Source: Paraburkholderia bryophila (GTDB taxonomy: Bacteria; Pseudomonadota; Gammaproteobacteria; Burkholderiales; Burkholderiaceae). Taken from it: DNA of 64,000 nucleotides. The first letter of the stretch is position 1, and each line of letters opens with the position of its first letter. The notes beneath the pieces are model-generated. The model had not been told where the DNA came from. It did no database searches and was given only the letters and a program-made list of their open reading frames with translations. The stretch is from contig NZ_QLTK01000006.1 in NCBI RefSeq assembly GCF_003269035.1, positions 286,253-350,252 of the forward strand. The letters run 5' to 3'. Shown piece after piece: positions 44,608 through 53,557 of the stretch. A program made the position numbers and the translations under genes.

Positions 44608-46004
44608 ACGTGGTGCGCGCGGTGCGCGTCGCGCGCGCCGTTGCGCCTTATTGCGAATCGCCTTCCGGGGGTTACGTGAATCCTGATCCAGCCACACATG
44701 GCGTCGACACGCGGTTGCCTGGCTGGCAACTGGCGCTGTTCGGCCTGCAGCATGTTCTGTCGATGGCAGCCTCGCCGGTGACGGCGGTTTTTCTGGTGTC
44801 GAAGATGTTGTCGCTGCCGGGCGACATGACCGTGCATCTGATCGGCGCGACTTTTTTCGTGTGCGGGGCGGGCACGTTGCTGCAATCGCTGGGCGCGGGC
44901 TCGATCGGCGCGCGCCTGCCGTTCGTCATGGTGCCGGGCGGCGCGCCGGCCATGCTGTTCGCGGTGATCGCCACGCAGACGGATTTGCGCACCGCCGCGG
45001 GTGCGGCGATCCTCACCAGTCTGTTTTACTGGATCGTGTTGCCGGTGTTCGCGCGCTGCCTGCGGTTTTTCCCGCGCGTGGTGGTGGGCACGATGCTGGT
45101 GCTCGTGTCGGTGAGCCTGGTCAAGATCTACGCGGGAATCGTGGTCGGGCAGCCGGGTACGCCGGGATTTGCACGGCCGCTGTCGCTCGGTCTCGCGGTG
45201 GTCACGATCGTGGCGACGATTGCAGTGGCGCGTTTGTTCAAGGGCACTGTCGGACGCTTGGCGGTGTTGTTGGGGCTCGTGGTTGGCACGCTCGTCGGCT
45301 GGGCGGTCGGGCTGATGCCCGTTGCCGGTCTGTGGGACGGTCCGCTGTTCACGCTGCCGGCGCTGCTGCCGTTCGGCAAGCCGCGCTTCGACGTGCTCGC
45401 CGCCTTGCCGATGCTGATTTTCAGCGTGATCTCGATGGCCGAGGCGACCGCGCAGACGGTGGCCGTCGGCGAGATCACCGGCAAGCCGATCGACATGCGC
45501 CGCGATGTGCCGCGAACGATTCGCGGCGATGCACTCGCGTCATTAGTTGGTTCGTTGCTCGGCACGTCGCTCATTATCACCAGCGCGGAGAATATCGGCG
45601 TCGTGCAGACCACCGGCGTGCGTTCACGCTACGTCACCGCGACGGCCGGCGCGATGTTGATGGTGGTCGCGTTGTTCGCGCCGCTGGGGCGCCTCGCTTA
45701 CGCGATTCCCGCGCCCGTGGTGGGCGGCACGGCGCTGATCGTGTTCGCGATGATCGGTGTGATGGGCATCAATCTGCTCGGCAAGGTCGATCTGCATGCG
45801 CGTGGCAATCAATACACGCTGGCGGCGGCGCTCGTCGTGGGGCTGATACCGATTCTGGTGCCGAACGTGTATGCGTCGTTTCCGGGGCCGGTGCAGATCG
45901 TGCTCGGTAACGGCATGGCGGCGGGCACGCTCACGGCGATCGCGGTCAATCTCGTGTTCGGTGCATGGCGTCTCGTGCCGGCGGAGAAAGTCCAACCCAC
46001 CTGA
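44604..46004 (+). CDS. NCS2-family nucleobase (xanthine/uracil-type) permease
   Basis: ATG 44604 overlaps the previous stop (ATGA). The 466-residue protein has about 14 helices and the NCS2 hallmarks: LFGLQHVLSMAASPVTAVFL, SLGAGSIGARLPFVMVPGG, SVISMAEATAQTVAVGEITG and SAENIGVVQTTGV. The last corresponds to the family N-x-G-x4-T motif, and the Glu in SMAEATAQ is the expected substrate residue. Known members are proton symporters for purines and pyrimidines. Coupling to an ASST-like gene suggests the true substrate could be another ring compound. Confidence 0.88.
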   Translation: MNVVRAVRVARAVAPYCESPSGGYVNPDPATHGVDTRLPGWQLALFGLQHVLSMAASPVTAVFLVSKMLSLPGDMTVHLIGATFFVCGAGTLLQSLGAGSIGARLPFVMVPGGAPAMLFAVIATQTDLRTAAGAAILTSLFYWIVLPVFARCLRFFPRVVVGTMLVLVSVSLVKIYAGIVVGQPGTPGFARPLSLGLAVVTIVATIAVARLFKGTVGRLAVLLGLVVGTLVGWAVGLMPVAGLWDGPLFTLPALLPFGKPRFDVLAALPMLIFSVISMAEATAQTVAVGEITGKPIDMRRDVPRTIRGDALASLVGSLLGTSLIITSAENIGVVQTTGVRSRYVTATAGAMLMVVALFAPLGRLAYAIPAPVVGGTALIVFAMIGVMGINLLGKVDLHARGNQYTLAAALVVGLIPILVPNVYASFPGPVQIVLGNGMAAGTLTAIAVNLVFGAWRLVPAEKVQPT

Positions 46005-46088
46005 CTTACCCGATAGCGGGTATCGACGCCTTCGTGATGCGTGATTCGTAGTTCGCCTTTCTCCTTCCAACGCTTCACCCCACACTTC

Positions 46089-47195
46089 ATGAAAACAAAA
46101 TTCGCTTTTCACGCGACGGCGTTCGCGTGCTCGGCTGCGCTCGGCGTTTCTTCAACGGCGCAGGCGCAGAGCAGCGTCACGCTGTATGGCAGTCTCGACG
46201 CCGGCCTCGGCTATGTGAGCAATCTGCACGGCGCAAAGGCTTATATCGCCGAACAGGGCACGTTACAGGCAGACCGGCTCGGCTTTCAGGGTGTCGAGGA
46301 TATCGGCGCGGGCCGCACGGTGCTATTCAGGCTCGAAAGCGGTTTCGTCACGACGACCGGCGCTTCCGCCAGCAGCAGTACATTTTTCAATCGGCAAGCG
46401 TATGTCGGTCTTGCCGATCCGGTCTTCGGCACGGTGACGCTGGGCCGTCAGACAGACTGGAATTTCGAGTGGCTCGGTTCGGTTTCGACGGGGCAATTGC
46501 TCGGCGATTTCTCGGCGTTTCATCCCGGCAATCTGGACGGTCTGGGCAGCACGTTGCCGGTGCAACTATCCAATACCGTGAAATGGAAGAGTGCGAATTA
46601 TCACGGTCTTTTGCTCGGTGCGATGTACGGATTTGCGGGCGCCGCGGCGAGCAATACCAACGGGCGGACCATTAGTTTCGGTGCGAACTATACGAACGGG
46701 CCGGTCAAGCTGGTGGCGGTTTATTCCGAGTATCGCGACCGCTTGTTGCCGCTTTCCACCGGGCTCGGGCTGACTTCGTTCGAAGGCCAGACGCTTGCGC
46801 CGGGCGCGACTTTCAACGCGAAACAGGTGCGCGATATGGGCATTGGCGGATCGTACCGGTTCGAGCGCGTGACGGTGCATGCGCTGGCCACCGACTTGAG
46901 GATCGAATCGGCCGGTGGCGTCGAACATTTTCGTAGCGTGGATGGCGGCGCGAATCTGCGTTTGACGCCCGCCGAAGAAGTGTCGGCGGGGGCGTGGACC
47001 GCGACGCTCACCGGACACCGCTGGACGCAATTCACCGTGGCCAACGTCTATTCGCTGTCGAAGACGACCCAGCTCTACGCGGACCTGATGTTCGAGACCG
47101 CCGGCGGCGGCGCGGTGGCGAACACGATCGGCATTGGCGCGGCGTCAGGCGGACGGCAAACGGTTTTCCTCAGCGGGATTCATCACCTGTTTTGA
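46089..47195 (+). CDS. Trimeric general porin (Burkholderia type)
   Basis: The 368-residue product starts with a signal peptide ending STAQAQ. The mature protein begins SSVTLYGSLDAGLGYVSN, as in Burkholderiales porins. DRLGFQGVEDIGAGRTVLFR, FFNRQAYVGLADPVFGTVTL and GRQTDW follow, and it ends in a strand closing on Phe (SGIHHLF). The 16-strand barrel would let small solutes through the outer membrane. It lies 84 bases after the permease on the same strand, so it may serve the same substrate route. Confidence 0.92.
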   Translation: MKTKFAFHATAFACSAALGVSSTAQAQSSVTLYGSLDAGLGYVSNLHGAKAYIAEQGTLQADRLGFQGVEDIGAGRTVLFRLESGFVTTTGASASSSTFFNRQAYVGLADPVFGTVTLGRQTDWNFEWLGSVSTGQLLGDFSAFHPGNLDGLGSTLPVQLSNTVKWKSANYHGLLLGAMYGFAGAAASNTNGRTISFGANYTNGPVKLVAVYSEYRDRLLPLSTGLGLTSFEGQTLAPGATFNAKQVRDMGIGGSYRFERVTVHALATDLRIESAGGVEHFRSVDGGANLRLTPAEEVSAGAWTATLTGHRWTQFTVANVYSLSKTTQLYADLMFETAGGGAVANTIGIGAASGGRQTVFLSGIHHLF

Positions 47196-47198
47196 AGG

Positions 47199-47795
47199 CT
47201 ATGCTTCGCTCACCTGCAGGTGGTACAGCCCCCACGGCGACAACTCGAAGCGATCCTTGAGCGGTTTGCTCGACAGTTCGGCGATGTTGTCGGCGTCGTA
47301 GGTGGCCCAGAGCGGACCGACGCCGCCCAAGGGCAGGGGCTTGCCATCCATCTGTGTCGCGACGATGAAGCGATACGCGCGCACTTTGTCGAGCGTGGTC
47401 ATCACGGCATAGCCGTCTACCGCGTGCATCAGAATTTGCGTGCTGCCGGCACTCGGTGCGCCGACATGGTCGAGTACGTCGGTTAATAGCGGGCCGCTCA
47501 ATGTGTGCTGGCGGGAATCGTATTCGGTGGTGGGTTTGATCGTCACGGCCGGCATGCTGGAGATTGACGCAAAGTCCATGCCGTACGCTTCGGAGAACTT
47601 CACCTGATGCTTCGCGAGCAATTGATCGAATGCGGGATCGAGCGCGCCGCGATTGTGGCGCTTGATTGAGCCGGTGATGGTCAGCACCACGGGCGACGCA
47701 TTGCAGGCTTCATGACGGGCAGGTTTGGCGGCGAATGCGGGCGCTGCCGCAGCGCTCAATACGGCAGCGCGGGTCAGGAACTGGCGTTTGTTCAT
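47199..47795 (-). CDS. Exported small molybdopterin-oxidoreductase-fold protein
   Basis: The 198-residue product has an N-terminal signal (MNKRQFLTRAAVLSAAAAPAFA) without a twin-arginine pair. The remainder resembles the single-domain molybdopterin-binding fold (SSMPAVTIKPTTEYDSRQHT, LSGPLLTDVLDHVGAP, KPLPLGGVGPLWATYDAD). The only cysteine after the signal (HEACNAS) is not in the usual catalytic position, so cofactor binding is doubtful. GGGAGT lies 9 bases before the start. It is a single gene facing the porin, with 3 bases between their stops. Confidence 0.7.
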   Translation of the reverse strand: MNKRQFLTRAAVLSAAAAPAFAAKPARHEACNASPVVLTITGSIKRHNRGALDPAFDQLLAKHQVKFSEAYGMDFASISSMPAVTIKPTTEYDSRQHTLSGPLLTDVLDHVGAPSAGSTQILMHAVDGYAVMTTLDKVRAYRFIVATQMDGKPLPLGGVGPLWATYDADNIAELSSKPLKDRFELSPWGLYHLQVSEA

Positions 47796-48104
47796 TGGCG
47801 TGGACTCCCGGTTTTTTTGTTGGAGGGCGACGTGGGCGGATTAATCGTCGAGTGCTCTATTGTCGGGTAATAAGTGTGGTCTGTGCGATGACTGTTTTAT
47901 GTTTCTGATTCATTGCCTCACCTTGATTGTTTGCCGGCGGGGAGAGGCCTTTCGAGTTGTAACAGAAGAGCGCGAGGGGTGCCCTCATGCTGCGCGTATC
48001 GAACTTCTATTACATCGGAGGTAATTGGCGAGCGTTCCGCTCACGCCTAATCTTCGGTGGTCGCGTCGTTCACCCTGAACCGCGTTCACCATCGAGGACA
48101 CATC
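47796..48104. other. 309-base spacer with no gene seen
   Basis: The spacer between two divergent genes is relatively AT-rich in the middle (around 47870-47930). It contains the promoters of both, but no distinct operator, repeat or RNA structure stands out. Confidence 0.5.
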
Positions 48105-48653
48105 ATGTCGACATTTCAAGTTCATACCCTTGACTCCGCGCCGGAACAATCGCGGCCCGTGTTGCAGCAGCTTCAGCAGACTTTTGGCTTTATCCCGAAC
48201 ATTGCGGGTGCGATGGCTGAATCGCCCGTGCTGATCGGCGCGTTTATCGATCTGTTTCAGAAGGTGCATTCGGGCACGTTTTCCGAAGCGCAGATCCAGA
48301 CGTTGTTGCTGACGAACGCGGTGACCAACGCATGTTCGTGGGCAGTCGCGTTTCATACAGCGCTCGCGCTGCACGATGGGCTCACGCCCGCCGACGTCGA
48401 AGCGATTCGCGCCGGCCGAGCGCCTGCGGATCGCCAGCATGCCGCGCTTTCCGCGTTGGCGAAGACCGCAATCGAAAAGCGCGGCCATCTCGACGACCAG
48501 GACGTGAGCGCATTTCTCGAAGTGGGCTTCCGTCGCGATCAAGTGCTCGAGTTGCTCGCGGTCACGGCGGCGTCGACCATCACGAACTACGTGGGCAGTA
48601 TTACGCAGCCGCCGCTGGAAGCGCAATTCCAGGTTCACGCATGGCATGCCTGA
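48105..48653 (+). CDS. Carboxymuconolactone decarboxylase/AhpD-fold protein lacking the second cysteine
   Basis: ATG 48105 follows GAGGA and gives 182 residues. The AhpD-like helical fold is shown by TFGFIPNIAGAMAESPVLIG, EAQIQTLLLTNAVTNACSWA, then VAFHTALAL, and by VLELLAVTAASTITNYVGSI. In AhpD and peroxidase-like members the site is Cys-x-x-Cys-x3-His; here it reads Cys-Ser-Trp-Ala-Val-Ala-Phe-His, so the second Cys is Ala. Thiol-peroxidase activity is therefore unlikely. It is followed by an XRE regulator on the same strand. Confidence 0.85.
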   Translation: MSTFQVHTLDSAPEQSRPVLQQLQQTFGFIPNIAGAMAESPVLIGAFIDLFQKVHSGTFSEAQIQTLLLTNAVTNACSWAVAFHTALALHDGLTPADVEAIRAGRAPADRQHAALSALAKTAIEKRGHLDDQDVSAFLEVGFRRDQVLELLAVTAASTITNYVGSITQPPLEAQFQVHAWHA

Positions 48654-48730
48654 GTTGCCTCAGGAAAGAGCCGGTCGGCGACGCGTAGTATGCTGACCGG
48701 CAAGGTTCGGTTGATCGGTCAACGTGGAAG

Positions 48731-49654
48731 ATGGCTCACGAGACACCGATCGCCGAACCGCTTCTGTATCGACCTGCGGATAAGAGAACGATGAAGCCTC
48801 CGAACCCCAGCAAGAACGCACCGCCGCACGATCTCGGCGTGCTGTTGCGTCACTGGCGCGATATGCGCGGGATCAGCCAGTTGGATTTGTCCTTCAATGC
48901 AGGCGTTTCGCAGCGACACATCAGCTTTATCGAAAGCGGGCGCAGCGTACCGAGCCGGCAGATGCTGATGGATATCGCGCAAACGCTCGACATCCCCTTG
49001 CGCGAACGCAACACGCTGCTGCTGGCCGCAGGCTATGCGCCGATGTACGCCGACAGCGCGTGGAATGCGCAAGAAATGCACGGCGTTACGAAAGCGCTCG
49101 ACCGCATGCTGCGGCAGCATGAACCATTTCCGGCCATCGTCATGGACCGTTACTGGAATGTCCTGATGACGAACGAGGCCGCGCCGCGTTTCTTCAACTG
49201 CTTTATCGACATGGCGGCACGCAAGGGGCAGCGCAACATGCTGCATCTGATTTTCGATCCCGACGGCATGCGGCCGTTCGTGTCCGACTGGACAGCGGTG
49301 GCGGATAGCCTGATTCAGCGGGTCTATCGCGAGTCGGTGGGGCGGGTGATCGACGACAAAACGCGTGAATTGCTGGCGGCGTTGCGCGCGTATCCTGAAG
49401 TGGAAGCGAAACCGCAACCTGGCGACGCGCTCAAAACAGATTCTGCGTCGGCCTCCATGCCGGTGATCCCGATGGGGTTCATCAAAAACGGACGCGTGAT
49501 GAAGTATTTCTCGATGGTCACCAGCGTCGGCACGCCGCAAACCATCGCCGCGCAGGAGCTACGGATCGAGTGCATGTTCCCTGCGGACGACGAGACCGAA
49601 ACGCTTCACCTGCAGATGCTCGACACGAACGTAAAGGCAAAAGCACCTACCTAA
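48731..49654 (+). CDS. XRE-family regulator with MmyB-like sensor domain
   Basis: The start is uncertain; ATG 48731 gives 307 residues and ATG 48791 gives 287, neither with a well-placed ribosome site. The helix-turn-helix has LLRHWRDMRGISQLDLSFNA, GVSQRHISFIESGRSVPSRQ. The C-terminal MmyB-type domain has FPAIVMDRYWNVLMTNEAAP and RFFNCF, a PAS-like fold that binds fatty-acid-type ligands in studied members. It may regulate the AhpD-fold gene just upstream. The last ~20 residues are hydrophilic. Confidence 0.85.
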   Translation: MAHETPIAEPLLYRPADKRTMKPPNPSKNAPPHDLGVLLRHWRDMRGISQLDLSFNAGVSQRHISFIESGRSVPSRQMLMDIAQTLDIPLRERNTLLLAAGYAPMYADSAWNAQEMHGVTKALDRMLRQHEPFPAIVMDRYWNVLMTNEAAPRFFNCFIDMAARKGQRNMLHLIFDPDGMRPFVSDWTAVADSLIQRVYRESVGRVIDDKTRELLAALRAYPEVEAKPQPGDALKTDSASASMPVIPMGFIKNGRVMKYFSMVTSVGTPQTIAAQELRIECMFPADDETETLHLQMLDTNVKAKAPT

Positions 49655-49675
49655 GCGGACGGAACCACTACCGCC

Positions 49676-50626
49676 TCACTCCGCCACTGGTCGCCGCAAC
49701 CGCTCCCGCACCGCGGCGACACATTCGAGCGCGGCAGGCAGCACCGGATTCACCGACTCGCTGCTATAGAACAACTGCACCGTCTCCAGAAAGCTCGCAC
49801 CAGGCAACGCGAGAATGGCGAGCGCGGCGCGGCCCGCCCGCTTGCGCGCAACTGCTAATGGCATCAACGCGAGAAATGGGTAGCTCATGAGCATCGCCTC
49901 ATTCGTCTGCAACGAGATGGATTGCACGCAGCCATCGGGAAATGCGAGTCCGGATTCGCCGAGCCAGCTTTGCAACGCGAGGCACGTAGGCGCCTCTCTA
50001 GGCGGCAGAATCCACGGTGACCCGGCTAGATCTGCCGGCGTGACATGCCTTCGGTTCGCCAGCGGATGATCGCGGCCACATACCACGACGATCGGATCTT
50101 CCATGATGATGTGAGAAGCGAATTCGGTTTTGCCGAATCCGACCGGCTCGGTCCGGCTCAACACGAAATCCAGCGAACCGCTGGCGAGCAATGGAAACAG
50201 CCGGTCGCTGGTCGCTTCTTGCAGCGCGACATTCACATGCGGCGCGCGCCGTTTCAACTCGAGAATCAACTCCGGCGCGAACACCGGTAATACGGTCGCG
50301 ACCGCGCCCACTGAAATTTTCCCGGATAGGCCGCTGGTCAGCGCATCGACTTCATAGCGCGCCTGTTCGAGTTGATGAAACACCTCCCGTGCGCGCTTGG
50401 TCAGCGTTTCGCCGACGGCGGTCAACTGAAGCCGGTTACCGACCCGCGTCATAACCGATACACCGAGTCCGGCCTCCAGTTCGGCGAGTTGCTTCGAGAT
50501 GGCCGGTTGCGTCACATTCAGCTTTTCCGCCACGAGCCGGATCTGCCCGAGACTATCGAATAGCGTGAGCAACCGCAGGTGGTTCAGCTTCAATCCAGCC
50601 TGAAAAAACCGCTCGATCGGGTCCAT
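49676..50626 (-). CDS. LysR-family regulator of the sulfatase operon
   Basis: ATG 50626 is set by GAGGAG 6 to 7 bases upstream; the product has 316 residues. The DNA-binding part shows NHLRLLTLFDSLGQIRLVAE and NVTQPAISKQLAELEAGLGV. The effector domain includes KISVGAVATVLPVFAPELIL and LFPLLASGSLDFVLSRTEP, the GbpR/CbbR-like branch. The divergent spacer contains a perfect LysR box, so it probably controls both itself and the sulfatase-MFS-oxidase operon. Confidence 0.9.
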   Translation of the reverse strand: MDPIERFFQAGLKLNHLRLLTLFDSLGQIRLVAEKLNVTQPAISKQLAELEAGLGVSVMTRVGNRLQLTAVGETLTKRAREVFHQLEQARYEVDALTSGLSGKISVGAVATVLPVFAPELILELKRRAPHVNVALQEATSDRLFPLLASGSLDFVLSRTEPVGFGKTEFASHIIMEDPIVVVCGRDHPLANRRHVTPADLAGSPWILPPREAPTCLALQSWLGESGLAFPDGCVQSISLQTNEAMLMSYPFLALMPLAVARKRAGRAALAILALPGASFLETVQLFYSSESVNPVLPAALECVAAVRERLRRPVAE

Positions 50627-50643
50627 AGCGCTCCTCCTCGCGA

Positions 50644-50658
50644 ATAACTTATGGTTAT
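50644..50658. promoter_or_regulatory. Perfect LysR-type operator ATAAC-N5-GTTAT
   Basis: ATAACTTATGGTTAT has perfect 5-bp arms and the T-N11-A core (T 50645, A 50657) expected for LysR regulators. It is 18 bases before the regulator start and about 100 bases before the sulfatase start, a usual place for autoregulation and activation. Confidence 0.75.
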
Positions 50659-50756
50659 GTGCTTTCGACAAAATGTCAATTGCTTGTCATGCGCTCGCAG
50701 ACCATGATTAAGCTCAGGAGACAGCCGCATTCATAGCGCGCCCGGACACCCCCACC

Positions 50757-52187
50757 ATGAAACCTACGAACGTATTGTTCATTTTGTCGGACGAGCATCA
50801 ACACGATCTGATGGGATGCGCCGGCCACCCGTTCATTCACACGCCGAATCTGGACGCGCTCGCCGCGCGCGGCACGCGCTTCAGCAACGCCTATACGCCG
50901 TCGCCGATCTGTGTGCCGGCCCGCGCGAGTCTCGCGACGGGCCGCTACGTGCACGACATTCGCTGCTGGGACAACGCGATTGCGTACGATGGCAGCGCGC
51001 CTGGCTGGGCGCAGTATCTGACGAACGATGGGATGGTCACGGACTCGATCGGCAAGCTGCACTACAAGAGCGAGGCGGCGCCGGTCGGTTTTCGTCATCA
51101 GCGGCAGGCGGTGCATATTCTCGATGGCATCGGTCAGGTGTGGGGTTCCGTGCGCAATCCGTTGCCGCGCACCATGGGGCGCTCGCCGCTGTACGACAAG
51201 ATCGGCCCGGGGCTGTCGAACTACAACCGCTTCGATATGCGGGTGGCCGAGACGGCGGTCGACTGGCTCGGCGAGCCGCGCGAGGACACGAAGCCGTGGG
51301 TGTTGTTCGCGGGACTCGTTGCACCGCATTTCCCACTGATCGTGCCGCAGGAATATCTCGATCTCTACGATCCCGCCAGCATCGAGTTGCCGCCGTTGCA
51401 GCCGTCGAGCGGTTATGTCCGGCATCCATGGGTCGAGCGTCAGGCGATTCATATGGATCACGACGCCGCGATCGGCACCGATGAACGCCGCCGCCTCGCG
51501 ATGGCCTGTTATTTCGCGCTGGTCACGTTCCTCGACGCGCAAGTCGGCAAGATTCTCGCGGCGCTCGAGGACAACGGTCTCGACGATTCGACTACCGTCA
51601 TCTATAGCAGCGATCACGGCGACAACCTCGGCAAGCGCGGTATGTGGAACAAATGCCTGATGTACCGCGAGTCGACCGGTGTTCCGATGATCGTTGCGGG
51701 CGCAGGCATTCCGCGCGGTAAAGTGTGCGAAACGCCGGTGTCGTTGATCGACATTCAGAACACGATTCTGGAACGCACCGGGTGCATTGCGCCCGCGAAC
51801 GCGAGCCCGGGCGAGTCGCTCGCGAAACTCGCCAACGCGCCGGCTCAACCCGAGCGGCTGGCGTTCAGCGAGTACCACGCGGTGGGATCGGAAACCGCCG
51901 CCTACATGCTGGCGAATGCCGACTACAAGTACCACCATTACGTCGGTTTGCGGCCGGAGTTGTTCGATCTGCGGCGGGACCCGCAAGAGTTGCACGATCT
52001 CGCGGGTCTGCCGGAGTACGCACCGGTGCTGGCTTCGTTCGAGAAGCGTTTGCGTGAACTGCTCGACCCCGAAGGCGTGGACAGGCTGGCGAAAGCCGAT
52101 CAGGATCGTCTGATTCAGGCATTCGGCGGGCGTGAAGCCGCTTTGCAAACCGGCACGCCCGCCGCGACGCCCGTACCCGTGGCATGA
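50757..52187 (+). CDS. Type I sulfatase
   Basis: The 476-residue product has the type I sulfatase signature SPICVPARASLATGRYVHDI. Cys52 in the C-x-P-x-R core should be turned into formylglycine. Metal-binding motifs are present near the N-terminus (ILSDEHQHDLMG) and at IYSSDHGDNLGKRGMWNKC. No signal peptide is present, so it works in the cytoplasm on imported substrate. It is followed by an MFS transporter and an FAD oxidase on the same strand. The substrate is not known; the family also includes phosphonate monoester hydrolases. Confidence 0.9.
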   Translation: MKPTNVLFILSDEHQHDLMGCAGHPFIHTPNLDALAARGTRFSNAYTPSPICVPARASLATGRYVHDIRCWDNAIAYDGSAPGWAQYLTNDGMVTDSIGKLHYKSEAAPVGFRHQRQAVHILDGIGQVWGSVRNPLPRTMGRSPLYDKIGPGLSNYNRFDMRVAETAVDWLGEPREDTKPWVLFAGLVAPHFPLIVPQEYLDLYDPASIELPPLQPSSGYVRHPWVERQAIHMDHDAAIGTDERRRLAMACYFALVTFLDAQVGKILAALEDNGLDDSTTVIYSSDHGDNLGKRGMWNKCLMYRESTGVPMIVAGAGIPRGKVCETPVSLIDIQNTILERTGCIAPANASPGESLAKLANAPAQPERLAFSEYHAVGSETAAYMLANADYKYHHYVGLRPELFDLRRDPQELHDLAGLPEYAPVLASFEKRLRELLDPEGVDRLAKADQDRLIQAFGGREAALQTGTPAATPVPVA

Positions 52188-52242
52188 TTCGCGGCCGGGC
52201 AGCCGCGTGAATAACACAGAATAATTCGAGGGAGACAACCCG

Positions 52243-53550
52243 ATGGCCTCAGCAGACCTGGCAGCGGCGGCGCACGAGCCCGCGCGCCAAACCCGTTGGA
52301 AGACGGTCATTCTCGCGAGCCTCGGCGGATCGCTGGAAATCTACGACTTCATCATTTACGGCGTGTTTGCCCGCGAAATCGCGCGGCAGTTCTTTCCCGC
52401 CGCCGATCCGATTGCATCGCTGATCAGCACGTTCGGCGTGTTCGCCATCGGCTACGTGTCACGGCCGCTTGGCGGCATCGTGCTCAGCAGTCTCGGCGAT
52501 CGCTTCGGTCGCAGGCTGGTCTTTCTGGTCTCCGTGCTGGCGATGTCGGCCTCCACGATCGGCATCGGCCTGATTCCCGGTTATGCGTCCATCGGCGTGA
52601 TGGCGCCGGTTCTGCTGATTCTGCTGCGGCTCGCGCAGGGCTTCTTCCTCGCAGGCGAATTGCCGTGTTCGATTACGTATGTGGTGGAAGAGATTCCGCA
52701 ACGGGCGAGTCTCGTCAGCGGGCTCGTGATCTTCTGTTTGAACTCGGGTGTGCTGACGGCCACCTTGATCAGCCTCGCGCTGCATGCGGGCTTGAGCGCC
52801 GAGTCCGTGCTGGCGTTCGGCTGGCGGATCGCGTTTATTTTCGGCGGTGTGATTGGGCTGGTCTCTTACTGGCTGCGCACGTCGCTGGAAGAATCGACGG
52901 AATTTCAGCGGTTGCGCAGTCATAAGGTCAAGCGTCCGTTCCGGATCGTGCTCACCGAGTATCCGAAGCAGGTGGTCGTCGGCGTCGGCGTGGCGGGCAT
53001 TGTCAATGCGTCGAACAGTCTGCTGTTCGTGGTGTTGCCGTCGTATATGACGACCGTGCTGCACGTTTCGCCGAGTCTCGCGAGCGCCGGGCAGAACATC
53101 GGGATCGCGACCATGTCCGCGTCCTTGCTGTTCTTCGCGTGGATCGGCGATCGGCTGCCTTCGCGCTATTGGCACCGGATTGGCTCGCTTCTCATGCTGG
53201 CCGGCAGCTATCCGTTCTACCGGCTCATCGCCGCGCATCAGATCGATCCGGTGGCCGCGTTCGTGGTGATCGGTTTTGTCGGCGGTCTGGTCAATGGGTC
53301 GTATGCGTACCTGCTGGCGGATCTGTTTCCCACGCCCGTGCGCTTCAGTGGCATTGCGTTATCACTCAATCTTGCTACAGTGATTTTTACGGGCATTACG
53401 CCGCTGGTCGTAACGCAGCTATTGCACAAAACCGGCTCGGCGGCGGCGCCCGGACTATTTCTGACCGGCGTCGCGGTGATCGCGCTCGTCGCCGGCCTGG
53501 GACTGAAGCGTTTCGGCGGGCAGCTTGGGCACATCGCGGAACAAGGCTGA
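52243..53550 (+). CDS. MFS transporter (metabolite:H+ symporter branch)
   Basis: The 435-residue protein, after a GAGGGAG site, has twelve helices. It has the SHS/MHS-type motifs ASLGGSLEIYDFIIYGVFAR, YVSRPLGGIVLSSLGDRFGR and LRLAQGFFLAGELPCSITYV. Relatives import organic acids, sugars and zwitterions with protons. Its place between a sulfatase and an oxidase suggests uptake of the sulfate ester or its product. A hairpin CGCGGC/GCCGCG (52190-52195 with 52202-52207) lies in the gap after the sulfatase stop. Confidence 0.88.
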   Translation: MASADLAAAAHEPARQTRWKTVILASLGGSLEIYDFIIYGVFAREIARQFFPAADPIASLISTFGVFAIGYVSRPLGGIVLSSLGDRFGRRLVFLVSVLAMSASTIGIGLIPGYASIGVMAPVLLILLRLAQGFFLAGELPCSITYVVEEIPQRASLVSGLVIFCLNSGVLTATLISLALHAGLSAESVLAFGWRIAFIFGGVIGLVSYWLRTSLEESTEFQRLRSHKVKRPFRIVLTEYPKQVVVGVGVAGIVNASNSLLFVVLPSYMTTVLHVSPSLASAGQNIGIATMSASLLFFAWIGDRLPSRYWHRIGSLLMLAGSYPFYRLIAAHQIDPVAAFVVIGFVGGLVNGSYAYLLADLFPTPVRFSGIALSLNLATVIFTGITPLVVTQLLHKTGSAAAPGLFLTGVAVIALVAGLGLKRFGGQLGHIAEQG

Positions 53551-53557
53551 TTGTTGA

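Noticed and set aside
47199..47795. Functional sulfite-oxidase-type catalytic subunit
   Set aside because: The fold pattern is present, but the catalytic cysteine is not in place and no partner haem or MsrQ-like gene is nearby.
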